Positions 16,654 through 24,642 of a stretch of 64,000 nucleotides of DNA are shown one piece after another (within the stretch, counting starts at the first letter, position 1; each line of letters opens with the position of its first letter). The stretch is taken from contig NZ_JAKIKY010000019.1 of the NCBI RefSeq assembly GCF_023349185.1, positions 1 to 64,000 of the forward strand, given 5' to 3'. Made by a program: the position numbers and the translations under genes. The DNA is from Shewanella aquimarina. GTDB taxonomy: Bacteria > Pseudomonadota > Gammaproteobacteria > Enterobacterales > Shewanellaceae. Under the pieces are notes generated by a model. It saw only the letters and a program-made list of their open reading frames with translations, was not told where the DNA came from and ran no database searches.

Positions 16654-17661
16654 ATGAAGACAATCATGATTTTGGCGGCGGGCAATGTGGTGGCTGGCGG
16701 CATAGTGGGACTCATAGATGTGTTCAACTTTACCAATACCCTGTATCGCAGGCTGAACCCCGAGGTCAGCCAAGATCTGTTTCATTGCCACATCGTCTCT
16801 GGCGATAGCCAGGCGATCACCACCAACCAAGGATTTCAGCTGGCGGCGATGGAGCTGAAAGATGAGACCCAGTTGCTCGAGGCCGATGCCGTGATAGTGG
16901 CTTCCTCCTTAGTGACCAATAAGGCGGAATTTAAGCAATATGCTCAGGATTTCTCGCCGCTGCTTGGGCCGCTTAGTGCCTATGCCCAGACGGGCAAGCC
17001 CATCGCGGCCTATTGCTCTGGCACCCTGATGTTGGCGGCATCCGGGTTACTGGATAACAGACGGGCCACCACTGTCTGGTGGCTTTCGCAGATGTTCGAG
17101 CGTAACTTCGCCAGGGTCAATCTTTGTATGGACTCTCTTGTGGTGTCCGATGGTCAGTTTCATACAGCGGGGGCGACCACCTCGAATCTGAGTCTGGCCC
17201 TGCATCTGGTGGGGCTGCTGGCGGGTGAGGGGCTGGCGCAACAGATGGCCAAGATTTTGCTGATAGATCCTAACCGCAGTTCCCAGCAGCCCTTTATGAC
17301 CATGGCGATCACGCCTCAGCAGCATCAAGATGAGCTGGTGGGCAAGATTCAGCAGTGGATGCAGTCCAATTTAGATAAAAACTGGTTGCTCGATGAGATA
17401 GCGCAGAAGTTTGCCCTGGGTAAGCGCACCCTCATTCGCCGTTTCAAGAAGGCGCTTAACGAGACGCCGGCCAGCTACATGCAGCGTTTGCGGGTCGATG
17501 AGGCCAAGCGGCTGCTGGAGACCACAGAGTTGGCCCTGGAGCAGATTGTCGAGCGGGTCGGTTATGAAGATGTCAGCTCCTTTAGAAAGCTGTTCATCCA
17601 GCTGACCAGCCTCTCCCCTAGGGCCTATCGGCAGAAATTTAATACTCACAGTTGCTGCTAA
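16654..17661 (+). CDS. GlxA-family transcriptional regulator (DJ-1/PfpI-like plus AraC HTH)
   Basis: A 335-residue regulator. The N-terminal DJ-1/PfpI (class-I glutamine amidotransferase-like) domain (about 1-190) includes the elbow AAYCSGTLMLAASGLLDNRRATTVWW. The AraC-type double helix-turn-helix (about 230-330) includes LGKRTLIRRFKKALNETPASYMQRLRVDEAKRLLE and VGYEDVSSFRKLFIQ. Such proteins often sense nitrogen compounds (arginine, betaine, carnitine), but this one's effector is unknown. GAGAGGGGGG precedes the ATG. No catabolic genes adjoin it; the nearest candidate target is the divergent small membrane-protein gene. Confidence 0.88.
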   Translation: MKTIMILAAGNVVAGGIVGLIDVFNFTNTLYRRLNPEVSQDLFHCHIVSGDSQAITTNQGFQLAAMELKDETQLLEADAVIVASSLVTNKAEFKQYAQDFSPLLGPLSAYAQTGKPIAAYCSGTLMLAASGLLDNRRATTVWWLSQMFERNFARVNLCMDSLVVSDGQFHTAGATTSNLSLALHLVGLLAGEGLAQQMAKILLIDPNRSSQQPFMTMAITPQQHQDELVGKIQQWMQSNLDKNWLLDEIAQKFALGKRTLIRRFKKALNETPASYMQRLRVDEAKRLLETTELALEQIVERVGYEDVSSFRKLFIQLTSLSPRAYRQKFNTHSCC

Positions 17662-17738
17662 GGTTGGCTGCTTTAGACTGTTTGTTCAAGGCTGTTAGCT
17701 GTTAGCTGGAGGCGGGTGCTTAGGGCGTCCACCTTAAG

Positions 17739-17999
17739 TTAGTGGGTATCTTTGAGGTGTTTGTCCAGATAGGCCTTTAACTGAGCGTCACTCTCTTTCC
17801 TCTTCTTGCGTTCATGCTCGTCCATGGCGTTCATCACCTGACGCTGGCACTCCAGGCGGTTATTCTCCCGCTGCAGCGGATTGGTGGCGTGGTCGGTCTG
17901 GGCATCACATAGGGCGCTGGCGCAGCCAGATAGGTTGGTTAGGCTAAATAGTACAAACAGGCTAAGGAAAGTGTGTTTGATGGCGGTATTGGTGGTCAT
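17739..17999 (-). CDS. small lipoprotein, hypothetical
   Basis: An 86-residue protein with a lipoprotein signal (hydrophobic core FLSLFVLFSL, lipobox LSGC near residue 25). The mature part is short, charged and probably helical, with Cys residues and a Lys/Glu/Asp-rich C-terminus (HERKKRKESDAQLKAYLDKH). The family is not recognised. It stands alone on the minus strand, head-on to the GlxA-type gene. Confidence 0.7.
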   Translation of the reverse strand: MTTNTAIKHTFLSLFVLFSLTNLSGCASALCDAQTDHATNPLQRENNRLECQRQVMNAMDEHERKKRKESDAQLKAYLDKHLKDTH

Positions 18000-18092
18000 A
18001 TCGTCTCTGAAGCAAGGTTTATATAGCGATTTGTCTTAGCTCGCCATTATAAAACCATTTGCCATCCTGAGTACAAGTAAAAACCTTATCGA

Positions 18093-18119
18093 TTAAAGGG
18101 GCTTTGTTAGCCCCTTTAA
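18093..18119 (-). terminator. hairpin between pspB-like gene and small lipoprotein gene
   Basis: Long inverted repeat TTAAAGGGGCT/AGCCCCTTTAA with a 5-base loop, about 30 bases beyond the stop of the pspB-like gene. A proper T-run is lacking on either strand, so terminator strength is uncertain. Confidence 0.6.
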
Positions 18120-18148
18120 CTAAGGCCTATAGCTAAGACCTGTAGTAG

Positions 18149-18397
18149 TTAGGCATTGCGATTTAGCGCGACAAACTCCTGCCTAAGCTGATAATCGCTG
18201 TCGGTGACGATGCGCTCTAGAACGCTGACGCGTTCGGCTAATCTTTGATTTTCCTGTTTCAGGCGGTCCATCTCATCTGTGTTGCGAGGCGTCGATCTGC
18301 GTCTGTCTAGCCTGAGGCGATGTTTATACAGTTCGCTCAGATTGGTGGCGACCACCATTACCAACATGATGATCATGACGACTTGTTGCTTATCCAT
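18149..18397 (-). CDS. PspB-like small membrane protein
   Basis: An 82-residue protein with one N-terminal membrane helix (about 5-20, VVMIIMLVMVVATNL), a basic stretch (HRLRLDRRR), and a C-terminal coiled coil (DRLKQENQRLAERVSVLERIVTDSDYQLRQEF). The LAERVSVLERIVTD segment resembles the C-terminal part of the phage-shock protein PspB, and the topology matches. No pspA or pspC is adjacent, so a Psp-stress role is only a suggestion. It lies about 60 bases beyond the ABC permease gene on the same strand. Confidence 0.65.
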   Translation of the reverse strand: MDKQQVVMIIMLVMVVATNLSELYKHRLRLDRRRSTPRNTDEMDRLKQENQRLAERVSVLERIVTDSDYQLRQEFVALNRNA

Positions 18398-18456
18398 AGC
18401 ATGCTCCTTAAGTGGGCCTCCTGACGAAGGCCCCTTCTAGTGAAGTTTCGTGCGGG

Positions 18457-19593
18457 TTAGAGTCCGAAAACGATTTTCTCGCTCTTCAGTGAGCGCTCCA
18501 TGCCGAAGGCTAGGGCTAGAGCGATGACGAAGGTGATGGCGCTGGAGAGTGCCAGCTGCATCATGGGGATCTCCTTGCCCTTGATGAAGGCGATGAGCGC
18601 CTGCATCTGCCCCGAGATCGGCAGCCACTGTAGCGTGTCGGGCGCTATGTTGTAGCTCGCCGCCATCGACAGCATCATGGGCACGATCAGCACTATGGTG
18701 AGGTAGGACTGGGCCTCTTTGAACGACTTGGCCATGAAGGAGACAAACAGCTGCAGCGCCGCTGCCATCAGGGCGATGGGTAGGCCGATCGCCAGCATCA
18801 AGAGAATGAAGTCGATATTGATGTTGACCGAGAAGCCCAGCTCCTGCCAAGGCACGAAGCCGTAGGCGAGCTTAGAGATCACTAGGGTGAGGATCAGCCC
18901 CAACATGGCGAAGATGGTCACCGCGGCGACCTTGGCCAGCACGATATCCCGGGTGGATACCGGATGGCTGAGCAGCAGGGCCAGCGAGTTGCGTTCGCGC
19001 TCACCGGCGCTGGTGTCTATAGCCAGATTCATGCCTGAGATAAACACCGCATAGACCATCATGAAGATGGCGACGCCTAAGATCATCCCGCCCTTAGAAT
19101 CTGAGGTGGCCTGATCTTCCACCTTGACCTTGATCGGCTGCATCACCTTAGGGTCTATGCCGCGGGCGATCAGTCGCAGGCTGCCCATCTCGGCGCTGTA
19201 TTCTTGCAGTGCCTTCTCTAGGCGACGGATAGAAGACTGTAGCTTCTCGTTGGAGTTGTCGGCGATCAGCACTATCTCGGCGGCCTGACTCTTAGCCATG
19301 TTGGCGGCGTAGTCTGGGCTGATGACAAGCTCTATCTCCTTGCGATCGGCCTCATCGCCCTGACTGATCTCGTTGCTGGCGAGATACTTCACCAGATCCG
19401 GTGCGCGCTCGCCGTGGGTGATGGTGATGTTAAGCGCCTCTGGGCTGGTGATCTGGCCGATAAGGATCATAAACATGCCGCACATCATCAACGGCGCGCC
19501 GATGGCGTAGTAGAGGCCAGCCATCACAGAACGCTTGTCTCTGGCGGCATCGGTCAGCTCTTTTCTGACCATGGTAATGATTGAACTGATCAT
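18457..19593 (-). CDS. ABC-2 type transporter permease (NatB-like)
   Basis: A 378-residue inner-membrane protein of the ABC-2/NatB permease type. It has one membrane helix near the N-terminus, a large extracytoplasmic domain (about 50-165), then five or so helices in the C-terminal half. The segment TSAGERERNSLALLLSHPVSTRDIVLAKV is the signature of this permease group. It overlaps the ATPase gene stop by four bases (ATGA), so the two are translationally coupled. NatAB-type exporters pump Na+ or act in drug and peptide resistance; the substrate here is unknown. Confidence 0.87.
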   Translation of the reverse strand: MISSIITMVRKELTDAARDKRSVMAGLYYAIGAPLMMCGMFMILIGQITSPEALNITITHGERAPDLVKYLASNEISQGDEADRKEIELVISPDYAANMAKSQAAEIVLIADNSNEKLQSSIRRLEKALQEYSAEMGSLRLIARGIDPKVMQPIKVKVEDQATSDSKGGMILGVAIFMMVYAVFISGMNLAIDTSAGERERNSLALLLSHPVSTRDIVLAKVAAVTIFAMLGLILTLVISKLAYGFVPWQELGFSVNINIDFILLMLAIGLPIALMAAALQLFVSFMAKSFKEAQSYLTIVLIVPMMLSMAASYNIAPDTLQWLPISGQMQALIAFIKGKEIPMMQLALSSAITFVIALALAFGMERSLKSEKIVFGL

Positions 19594-20324
19594 GCTGCGA
19601 TTCCCTCGTCGGTACCGATTAGCTGAATGAAGGCGTCTTCCAGTGAAGCCTGGCCCGTCTGTTGGCAGAGTTCCTGTGGGCTGCCGACGGCGACCACGCG
19701 CCCCTCGGCCATGACGATGACGCGATCACACAGGGCGGCGACCTCCTGCATCACATGGCTGGAGAAGAGTACGCAGTGACCCGCCTGCTTGAGATCCTTC
19801 AGCAGGTCGCGCAGTACTCGGGTGCTCATCACGTCCAGGCCACGGGTGGGTTCGTCGAGTATGATGTTGGTGGGCTCATGCACTATGGCCTGGGCCAGCG
19901 CCGTCTTCATCCTTTGTCCCTGGGAGAAGCCCTTGCACTTGCGATCGGCAATGTCATTCATATGCAGCTTGCTGAGCACCTTGGCCGAGGCAGCCTTGGC
20001 CTGCTCGCGGGAGAGGCCGTTTAGCTCGGCGAAGAAGCGGATATATTCTCTCGGCGTCAGGCGTTCATACAGGCCGAAGGGGTCTGGGAACAGGCCCAGC
20101 TGCTGCTTGGCAGCCACCGGCTGTTTGGCGACGTCTATTCCGTCTATTTCGGCAATGCCCTGATCGGGCTTGAGCAGACCAAACACGGTGCGAAGGCAGG
20201 TGGTCTTGCCCGCGCCGTTGGGGCCCAGCAGGCCGGTGATCTGGCCGTCCAGGGCCTCGAAACTCAGATCATTCAGTGCCTGCACCTCACCGATCCGCTT
20301 AGATAAATTTGATACCTTAATCAT
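19590..20324 (-). CDS. ABC transporter ATP-binding protein (NatA-like)
   Basis: The 244-residue ATPase partner of the NatB-like permease. Walker A GPNGAGKTT, signature FSQGQRM, Walker B NIILDEPTRGLD and the His switch (LFSSHVMQE) are present. The ATG at 20324 is chosen because AAGGAGCACACC precedes it and the protein begins MIKVSNLSKR as is usual. This start lies 8 bases inside the end of the hydrolase gene, another coupling overlap. The operon order is therefore hydrolase, ATPase, permease. Confidence 0.92.
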   Translation of the reverse strand: MIKVSNLSKRIGEVQALNDLSFEALDGQITGLLGPNGAGKTTCLRTVFGLLKPDQGIAEIDGIDVAKQPVAAKQQLGLFPDPFGLYERLTPREYIRFFAELNGLSREQAKAASAKVLSKLHMNDIADRKCKGFSQGQRMKTALAQAIVHEPTNIILDEPTRGLDVMSTRVLRDLLKDLKQAGHCVLFSSHVMQEVAALCDRVIVMAEGRVVAVGSPQELCQQTGQASLEDAFIQLIGTDEGIAA

Positions 20325-21900
20325 GGTGTGCTCCTTGCTGCTTGGCGTCACCGAGAGAGGCCTGGCTAGTAGTGGCCTGGCTGAGATTGCTCTGACTGAT
20401 TTTGTCCTGTGGGATGGCCTCAACCGTATTGGCGTTGAGGTAGAAGTTACGGCTGATATCTTTGCTCAGGCATTCCTGTGAGAGGCCGTCTACGCTGCCG
20501 CTGCCGATCAGCTCGGCGATTAGTGTGTTGGCGCATGACTGATAGGCCACGCCGTGGGTCGCATAGGGGGCGACGAAATGCTTGGCATTGGTCAGCTTGG
20601 CCATAGCAAGCTCGCCCCAGCTCGGTGGTGTCGCGGGGTCTATCTGTCCCGACAACACTAGCGTGGGTAGATTGCTGGCAATGGGCGCGGCAAAGCTGGT
20701 GTCGGCCGCCGGGATCTGCCAGATAGGGCAGCTCAGGTCGAAGGCCTTAATCATCTCCTGGCCGAAGTAGCTCTGGCTTAGGCGCTCACGCTCGGCCTGA
20801 GAGAAACGGTGCCAATCTTCGCCGCAGACCACGGCCGAGTGCATACCGGCGGCGATGCCCGTACTATTTACCGTGAGGGCATACAGCCCCATGATGGCCT
20901 GAAAGTTCCCCTCTGCCGCCTGGTGGATAGCATGGGGCAATAGGGCCCTGACATTGGGCATATAGAGCGCCATGCGGATGGCGCCCATAAACTTGGCGCG
21001 GGTCATGGTGAGTTGGGTCGGCGCATTGGTCAGGGGATCGCGGGTCTGGCTGATCTGCGGTCCCTGGCTGAGCAGTGCCTCTACCTGTTCGAGCTCCGCT
21101 TTGAGATTAGGGAACTCTTGATGACACAGGGCGTTGCCTTGGCAATCCTGGAGCAGCAGGTCAATGGCGCGGCTGATGGCATCGCCGATATTAAGCACGC
21201 TCTGCTGCATGGGCACCACACCGTCCAGGGTCACAGTGGTCAGGGCCTCTGGGTAGTGACGCATATAGAGCTGGGCCATGCGGGTGCCGTAGGAGATGCC
21301 GTACAGGTGCAGCTTCAGGTAACCCAGGGCTTGCCTGACCGCCTCGAAATCTTTTAGCGCTGTCTCGCTGCCATACTGACTGACATCGGCATCTATCTTG
21401 GCGAGGCAGTCCTTGGTCTCGGCGGCGATATCCAGCTCGTCGTCGTTGAAGGCCAAGCCTCCCTCGAAGCCTGCGCCCTCGCAGGTGAGTTGGTTGGAGA
21501 GGCCGGTACCGCGCTGGTCGATCAGCAGGATATCTCGCTGCTGGCGCACTTTGGTAAAGATCTTGTCGAAGCTGGCGGCGTTATCTATGGCTGATTGGCC
21601 CGGGCCGCCGGCGATGGCTAGCAGTGCTTCTTTCTCGAAACTGGGTTTGATGGCGGGCAGAACCAGATAGTGGATCTGTATCTGTTTGCCCTGGGGCTTA
21701 GCGTAGTTTTCCGGTACCCAGATGGCGCCGCAGCGCAGACGATCAGGCAGATCGTCTACATAACAAGATGTCGGCTGGCTATCTTGCAGATCTGCTTGTT
21801 GAGCGTCTGCCCAGGTGGGCTGAGATAACAGCAGTAGCGCCAAACAGGCGGGCAGGAGTAGCGCTACCAGCCGCTGCTGCCGGGTGAATCTATTGGCCAT
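20317..21900 (-). CDS. exported alpha/beta hydrolase, TAP-like peptidase
   Basis: A 527-residue hydrolase of the tripeptidyl-aminopeptidase-like family. A signal peptide is present (LVALLLPACLALLLLS..TWADA). The oxyanion region AGGPGQSA and the nucleophile elbow YGISYGT are followed by VLSGQIDPATPP (acid) and ATHGVAYQSC (His), so the triad looks intact. The C-terminal TAP-like domain carries the paired Cys typical of the family. It probably cleaves short peptides or esters in the periplasm. The ATG at 21900 has AAGGAGAGG eight bases upstream. As first gene of an operon with an ABC exporter, it may process or detoxify the transported compound. Confidence 0.88.
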   Translation of the reverse strand: MANRFTRQQRLVALLLPACLALLLLSQPTWADAQQADLQDSQPTSCYVDDLPDRLRCGAIWVPENYAKPQGKQIQIHYLVLPAIKPSFEKEALLAIAGGPGQSAIDNAASFDKIFTKVRQQRDILLIDQRGTGLSNQLTCEGAGFEGGLAFNDDELDIAAETKDCLAKIDADVSQYGSETALKDFEAVRQALGYLKLHLYGISYGTRMAQLYMRHYPEALTTVTLDGVVPMQQSVLNIGDAISRAIDLLLQDCQGNALCHQEFPNLKAELEQVEALLSQGPQISQTRDPLTNAPTQLTMTRAKFMGAIRMALYMPNVRALLPHAIHQAAEGNFQAIMGLYALTVNSTGIAAGMHSAVVCGEDWHRFSQAERERLSQSYFGQEMIKAFDLSCPIWQIPAADTSFAAPIASNLPTLVLSGQIDPATPPSWGELAMAKLTNAKHFVAPYATHGVAYQSCANTLIAELIGSGSVDGLSQECLSKDISRNFYLNANTVEAIPQDKISQSNLSQATTSQASLGDAKQQGAHHD

Positions 21901-21971
21901 CAGTTTAACCTCTCCTTGAAGCATGATACCTATTCCTTAGTTGAAATTTACCGTATCTATGTTAATTTAGT

Positions 21972-22003
21972 ACTGTATCGGTGTATCAATGTATTAATAC
22001 AGT
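21972..22003. promoter_or_regulatory. candidate YtrA operator between divergent operons
   Basis: ACTGTAT (21972-21978) and ATACAGT (21997-22003) form an inverted repeat with an AT-rich centre holding further GTAT steps. It lies 13 bases before the YtrA-type gene and about 70 bases before the divergent hydrolase gene, so one site could control both ABC operons. YtrA-type regulators are known to bind such spaced palindromes; binding here is inferred. Confidence 0.55.
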
Positions 22004-22015
22004 GAATAAAGGCTA

Positions 22016-22396
22016 ATGCTAGATTTACTCAATGTCAACCCCAGTAATGGCGACCCCATCTACCGCCAGCTTAGCGATCAGATAGTACGTCTGATCGTCG
22101 GCGGCCAGCTGCAACCTCAGGAGGTATTGCCTTCGGTGCGGCAGATCGCCGAGCACCTGGCGGTCAACCCCATGACGGTCTCCCGCGCCATTCAGCAGTT
22201 GGTGGAGCAGGGTTGGCTCGAGCGTCGTCGCGGCCAACCGACCCGGGTGGCGCAGCGTGGCGATAGCCAGGGCACCTCAAGTTCAGACTTGATGGCGCCT
22301 CAGGTCAATTCACTCATCGATCAGGCAAAGCAGTTAGGGGTAAGCCTAGAAGAACTCAATGCCATCATCGCCAAGGCATGGCTACAGACGCAATAA
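22016..22396 (+). CDS. GntR-family regulator, YtrA subfamily
   Basis: A 126-residue DNA-binding protein. The winged helix-turn-helix (about 10-78) reads PIYRQLSDQIVRLIVGGQLQPQEVLPSVRQIAEHLAVNPMTVSRAIQQL, the GntR pattern. The short C-terminal part (about 45 residues) is the hallmark of the YtrA subfamily, whose members control neighbouring ABC transporter genes and respond to cell-wall antibiotics in several bacteria. It is followed by an ABC ATPase and a membrane protein, and is divergent from a second ABC operon. Confidence 0.9.
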   Translation: MLDLLNVNPSNGDPIYRQLSDQIVRLIVGGQLQPQEVLPSVRQIAEHLAVNPMTVSRAIQQLVEQGWLERRRGQPTRVAQRGDSQGTSSSDLMAPQVNSLIDQAKQLGVSLEELNAIIAKAWLQTQ

Positions 22397-22404
22397 AGGA
22401 ACAG

Positions 22405-23256
22405 ATGCAGATGCAAGAGAGCAATCAAGCCATATTGGCCTTCCATGGGATCAGCAAGGCGTTTGACGGCAAGCTAGCCATTGACGAGCTGTCGATGACC
22501 CTCTATCCCGGCATGGTGGTAGGCTTGCTGGGGCAAAATGGTGCGGGCAAGTCGACCCTGATGCGCTGCGCCCTGGGGATCCTCGAGGTTACCGAGGGGC
22601 AGATAGAGATCCTCGGCGGTACCAGCAACAACATCAGCTCGGCGCAGAAGGAGCTGATAGGTTATGTGCCTCAGCAACCCTTCGGCTATGAGGGCTTCAC
22701 CGTCGGGCGCGCCCTCGCCCTGCATCGCAGCTTCTATCCCAACTGGGACAGGTCGCTGGAGCAGGAGTGGCTGAGTCGCTTCCAGCTCGATGGGACGCAG
22801 CAGGTGCAGCGTCTGTCGGTGGGACAGCGCCAGTCGCTGGCCTTGATCATGGCGATGGCCTATCGCCCCAAGTTGTTGATCCTCGATGAGCCGGTTGCCA
22901 GCCTGGACCCTATCGCTCGGCGCGAGTTTATGTCGGACCTATTCGATCTGGCGTTGGATGCCGGCTCGGCGGTGCTCTTCTCTTCACACATCACCTCAGA
23001 TCTCGAGCGGGTCGCCAGTCACGTGGCCCTGATGCGCAAGGGTAAGCTGGTGTTGTTTAAAGAGATAGACGCCCTCAGGGAGAGCGTGCAGCTGGTGAGT
23101 CTCAAGCCGGGCGAGTCTCTGCCTGAGGGGCTTGTTGTGCTCAACCGTCAGCAGGATAAGCTGCTGGTGGATCACTATGAGGCCGCCATGGCACCAAGCT
23201 TCACCTCAGTGACGCCAATGAACCTGGAACAACTCTTCATGGAGCTGCACAGATGA
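22405..23256 (+). CDS. ABC transporter ATP-binding protein
   Basis: A 283-residue ATPase of the YtrB/CcmA-like class. Walker A GQNGAGKST, signature LSVGQRQSLAL, Walker B LLILDEPVASLDP and the switch His (LFSSHITSD) are visible. The ATG at 22405 has AAAGGAAC just upstream; an earlier in-frame ATG at 22378 would overlap the regulator by 19 bases. It overlaps the next gene by four bases, so ATPase and membrane partner are made together. Substrate unknown; a resistance or lipid/cell-wall exporter is the usual inference for YtrA-linked transporters. Confidence 0.9.
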   Translation: MQMQESNQAILAFHGISKAFDGKLAIDELSMTLYPGMVVGLLGQNGAGKSTLMRCALGILEVTEGQIEILGGTSNNISSAQKELIGYVPQQPFGYEGFTVGRALALHRSFYPNWDRSLEQEWLSRFQLDGTQQVQRLSVGQRQSLALIMAMAYRPKLLILDEPVASLDPIARREFMSDLFDLALDAGSAVLFSSHITSDLERVASHVALMRKGKLVLFKEIDALRESVQLVSLKPGESLPEGLVVLNRQQDKLLVDHYEAAMAPSFTSVTPMNLEQLFMELHR

Positions 23257-24515
23257 TGCCTAAAGCGCTGCGCGGTATGGCGCGCTTCTGGCTGTTCGAT
23301 GTGGGCAGCGCCAGCTTTCTCGGCACCGGGCTATTGGCGCTGGTGATGATGCTGGTGCTGGCGTTCTCGGGCAAATACGACGCCATGCCTATCATGCTGG
23401 GGATGATGCAGGTCTCTACCTGCGCGGCGATCGCCTGGCAACTCAATCGCCTGTCGGCCACCGAGTGGGCCAGCCTGGTGCCCGGCTACGCCGAGAGCAT
23501 TCAATGGCAGGCGCTCATCGTGGGCATTATCGCCACCTTGATCTCGCTAACTGCGGCGATACTATTGCCCCTCGAGGCGGCGGTTCAGCAGGTGCTGCTG
23601 GCGAGCCTGGCTGGGGTCGCCTTCATCTATTTCTGTCGCCGACACATCAAGGGGTTCTACTTTTCTTTCGCCCTGTTTCTGCTGCTGCCCTTTACACCTG
23701 AGATGACGGCGTTTCTGCCTAGCCTCAGCTTCTACCTGGTGCCGCTGGCCGTCGTGGGGCTTATCTATCTGATCCGTGCTGATCTCAGGGCCGAGGTTTG
23801 GCACCTGGAGGCCAGATCTGTCTACCTCAATGGCCTGGAGATGGGCTGGTTCTGGTTGCCGAACCTTGGTTCGAATAGCCTGATGAATCGTCTGGACAGG
23901 TGGCTGCACCCGGTGAACTTCTTCGTCGGCCCCATGCTCTCTATGATGCTGGTGTTACTGCCTGCGCTGGCGCTGCTGCTAGGGCTGGTAAATTATTTTG
24001 TCGGCATCGAGCTGCCCGTGCTCTTCATCATGGGTCAGTTCAGCGCCGTCGCCTGTACCTTAGTGCACTGGAGTCGTGTGCAGAGATGGCGGGCGACTGA
24101 GACCCTCTATATCTTGCCGGGCTTCGACGGTAAACAGGGGCTGATCGAGGCCTTCGCCAGCGCCCAGTATCGTCTGCTGGGGTATTTCACCGGCACCATG
24201 GCGCTGCTGGCGACCTGCACCCTGATACTCAATCCAGACTTTACCCTGCTCATCTGGAGCCATCTGGTACTCAGCACCTTCTGCGTCTGCGCCTTCTTGC
24301 TGGGCCTGGGCTGCGCCGCCCGCAGCGCCATGCATATCTCACTGAGTATGTTAGTGGTGATCTGCCATGCCATCTGGTTGTCCACCGCATTGGTAGCACT
24401 GCGCGAAGGCAGAGATCTCACCACCTATGTGACCCTGGATATTGGCCTGGTGGCTTTTTCTCTGCTAACGCTTTGGTGGGGCAAGCGAAAGTTGTGGCGT
24501 GACGCCTTGGCCTGA
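23253..24515 (+). CDS. ABC transporter membrane subunit, hypothetical
   Basis: A 420-residue integral membrane protein with about ten hydrophobic segments arranged in two blocks (about 15-195 and 225-410), separated by a soluble stretch. No catalytic motif is visible and I do not recognise a named family. Its coupling to the ATPase gene by an ATGATG overlap shows it is the membrane half of that transporter. The protein may be an internally duplicated permease, judged only from the similar helix spacing of the halves. Confidence 0.75.
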   Translation: MMPKALRGMARFWLFDVGSASFLGTGLLALVMMLVLAFSGKYDAMPIMLGMMQVSTCAAIAWQLNRLSATEWASLVPGYAESIQWQALIVGIIATLISLTAAILLPLEAAVQQVLLASLAGVAFIYFCRRHIKGFYFSFALFLLLPFTPEMTAFLPSLSFYLVPLAVVGLIYLIRADLRAEVWHLEARSVYLNGLEMGWFWLPNLGSNSLMNRLDRWLHPVNFFVGPMLSMMLVLLPALALLLGLVNYFVGIELPVLFIMGQFSAVACTLVHWSRVQRWRATETLYILPGFDGKQGLIEAFASAQYRLLGYFTGTMALLATCTLILNPDFTLLIWSHLVLSTFCVCAFLLGLGCAARSAMHISLSMLVVICHAIWLSTALVALREGRDLTTYVTLDIGLVAFSLLTLWWGKRKLWRDALA

Positions 24516-24642
24516 TCCGACTAGTGCCTGGCTTTTGTGCTCCAATTAACATTATTGGAGCAAAAACTCTTATTTTTTGGCCGCCATTGCAGTAAAATGC
24601 GCCAAAACAGGTACAAGTGTACGCTAAAAGGGTCAGAAAATT

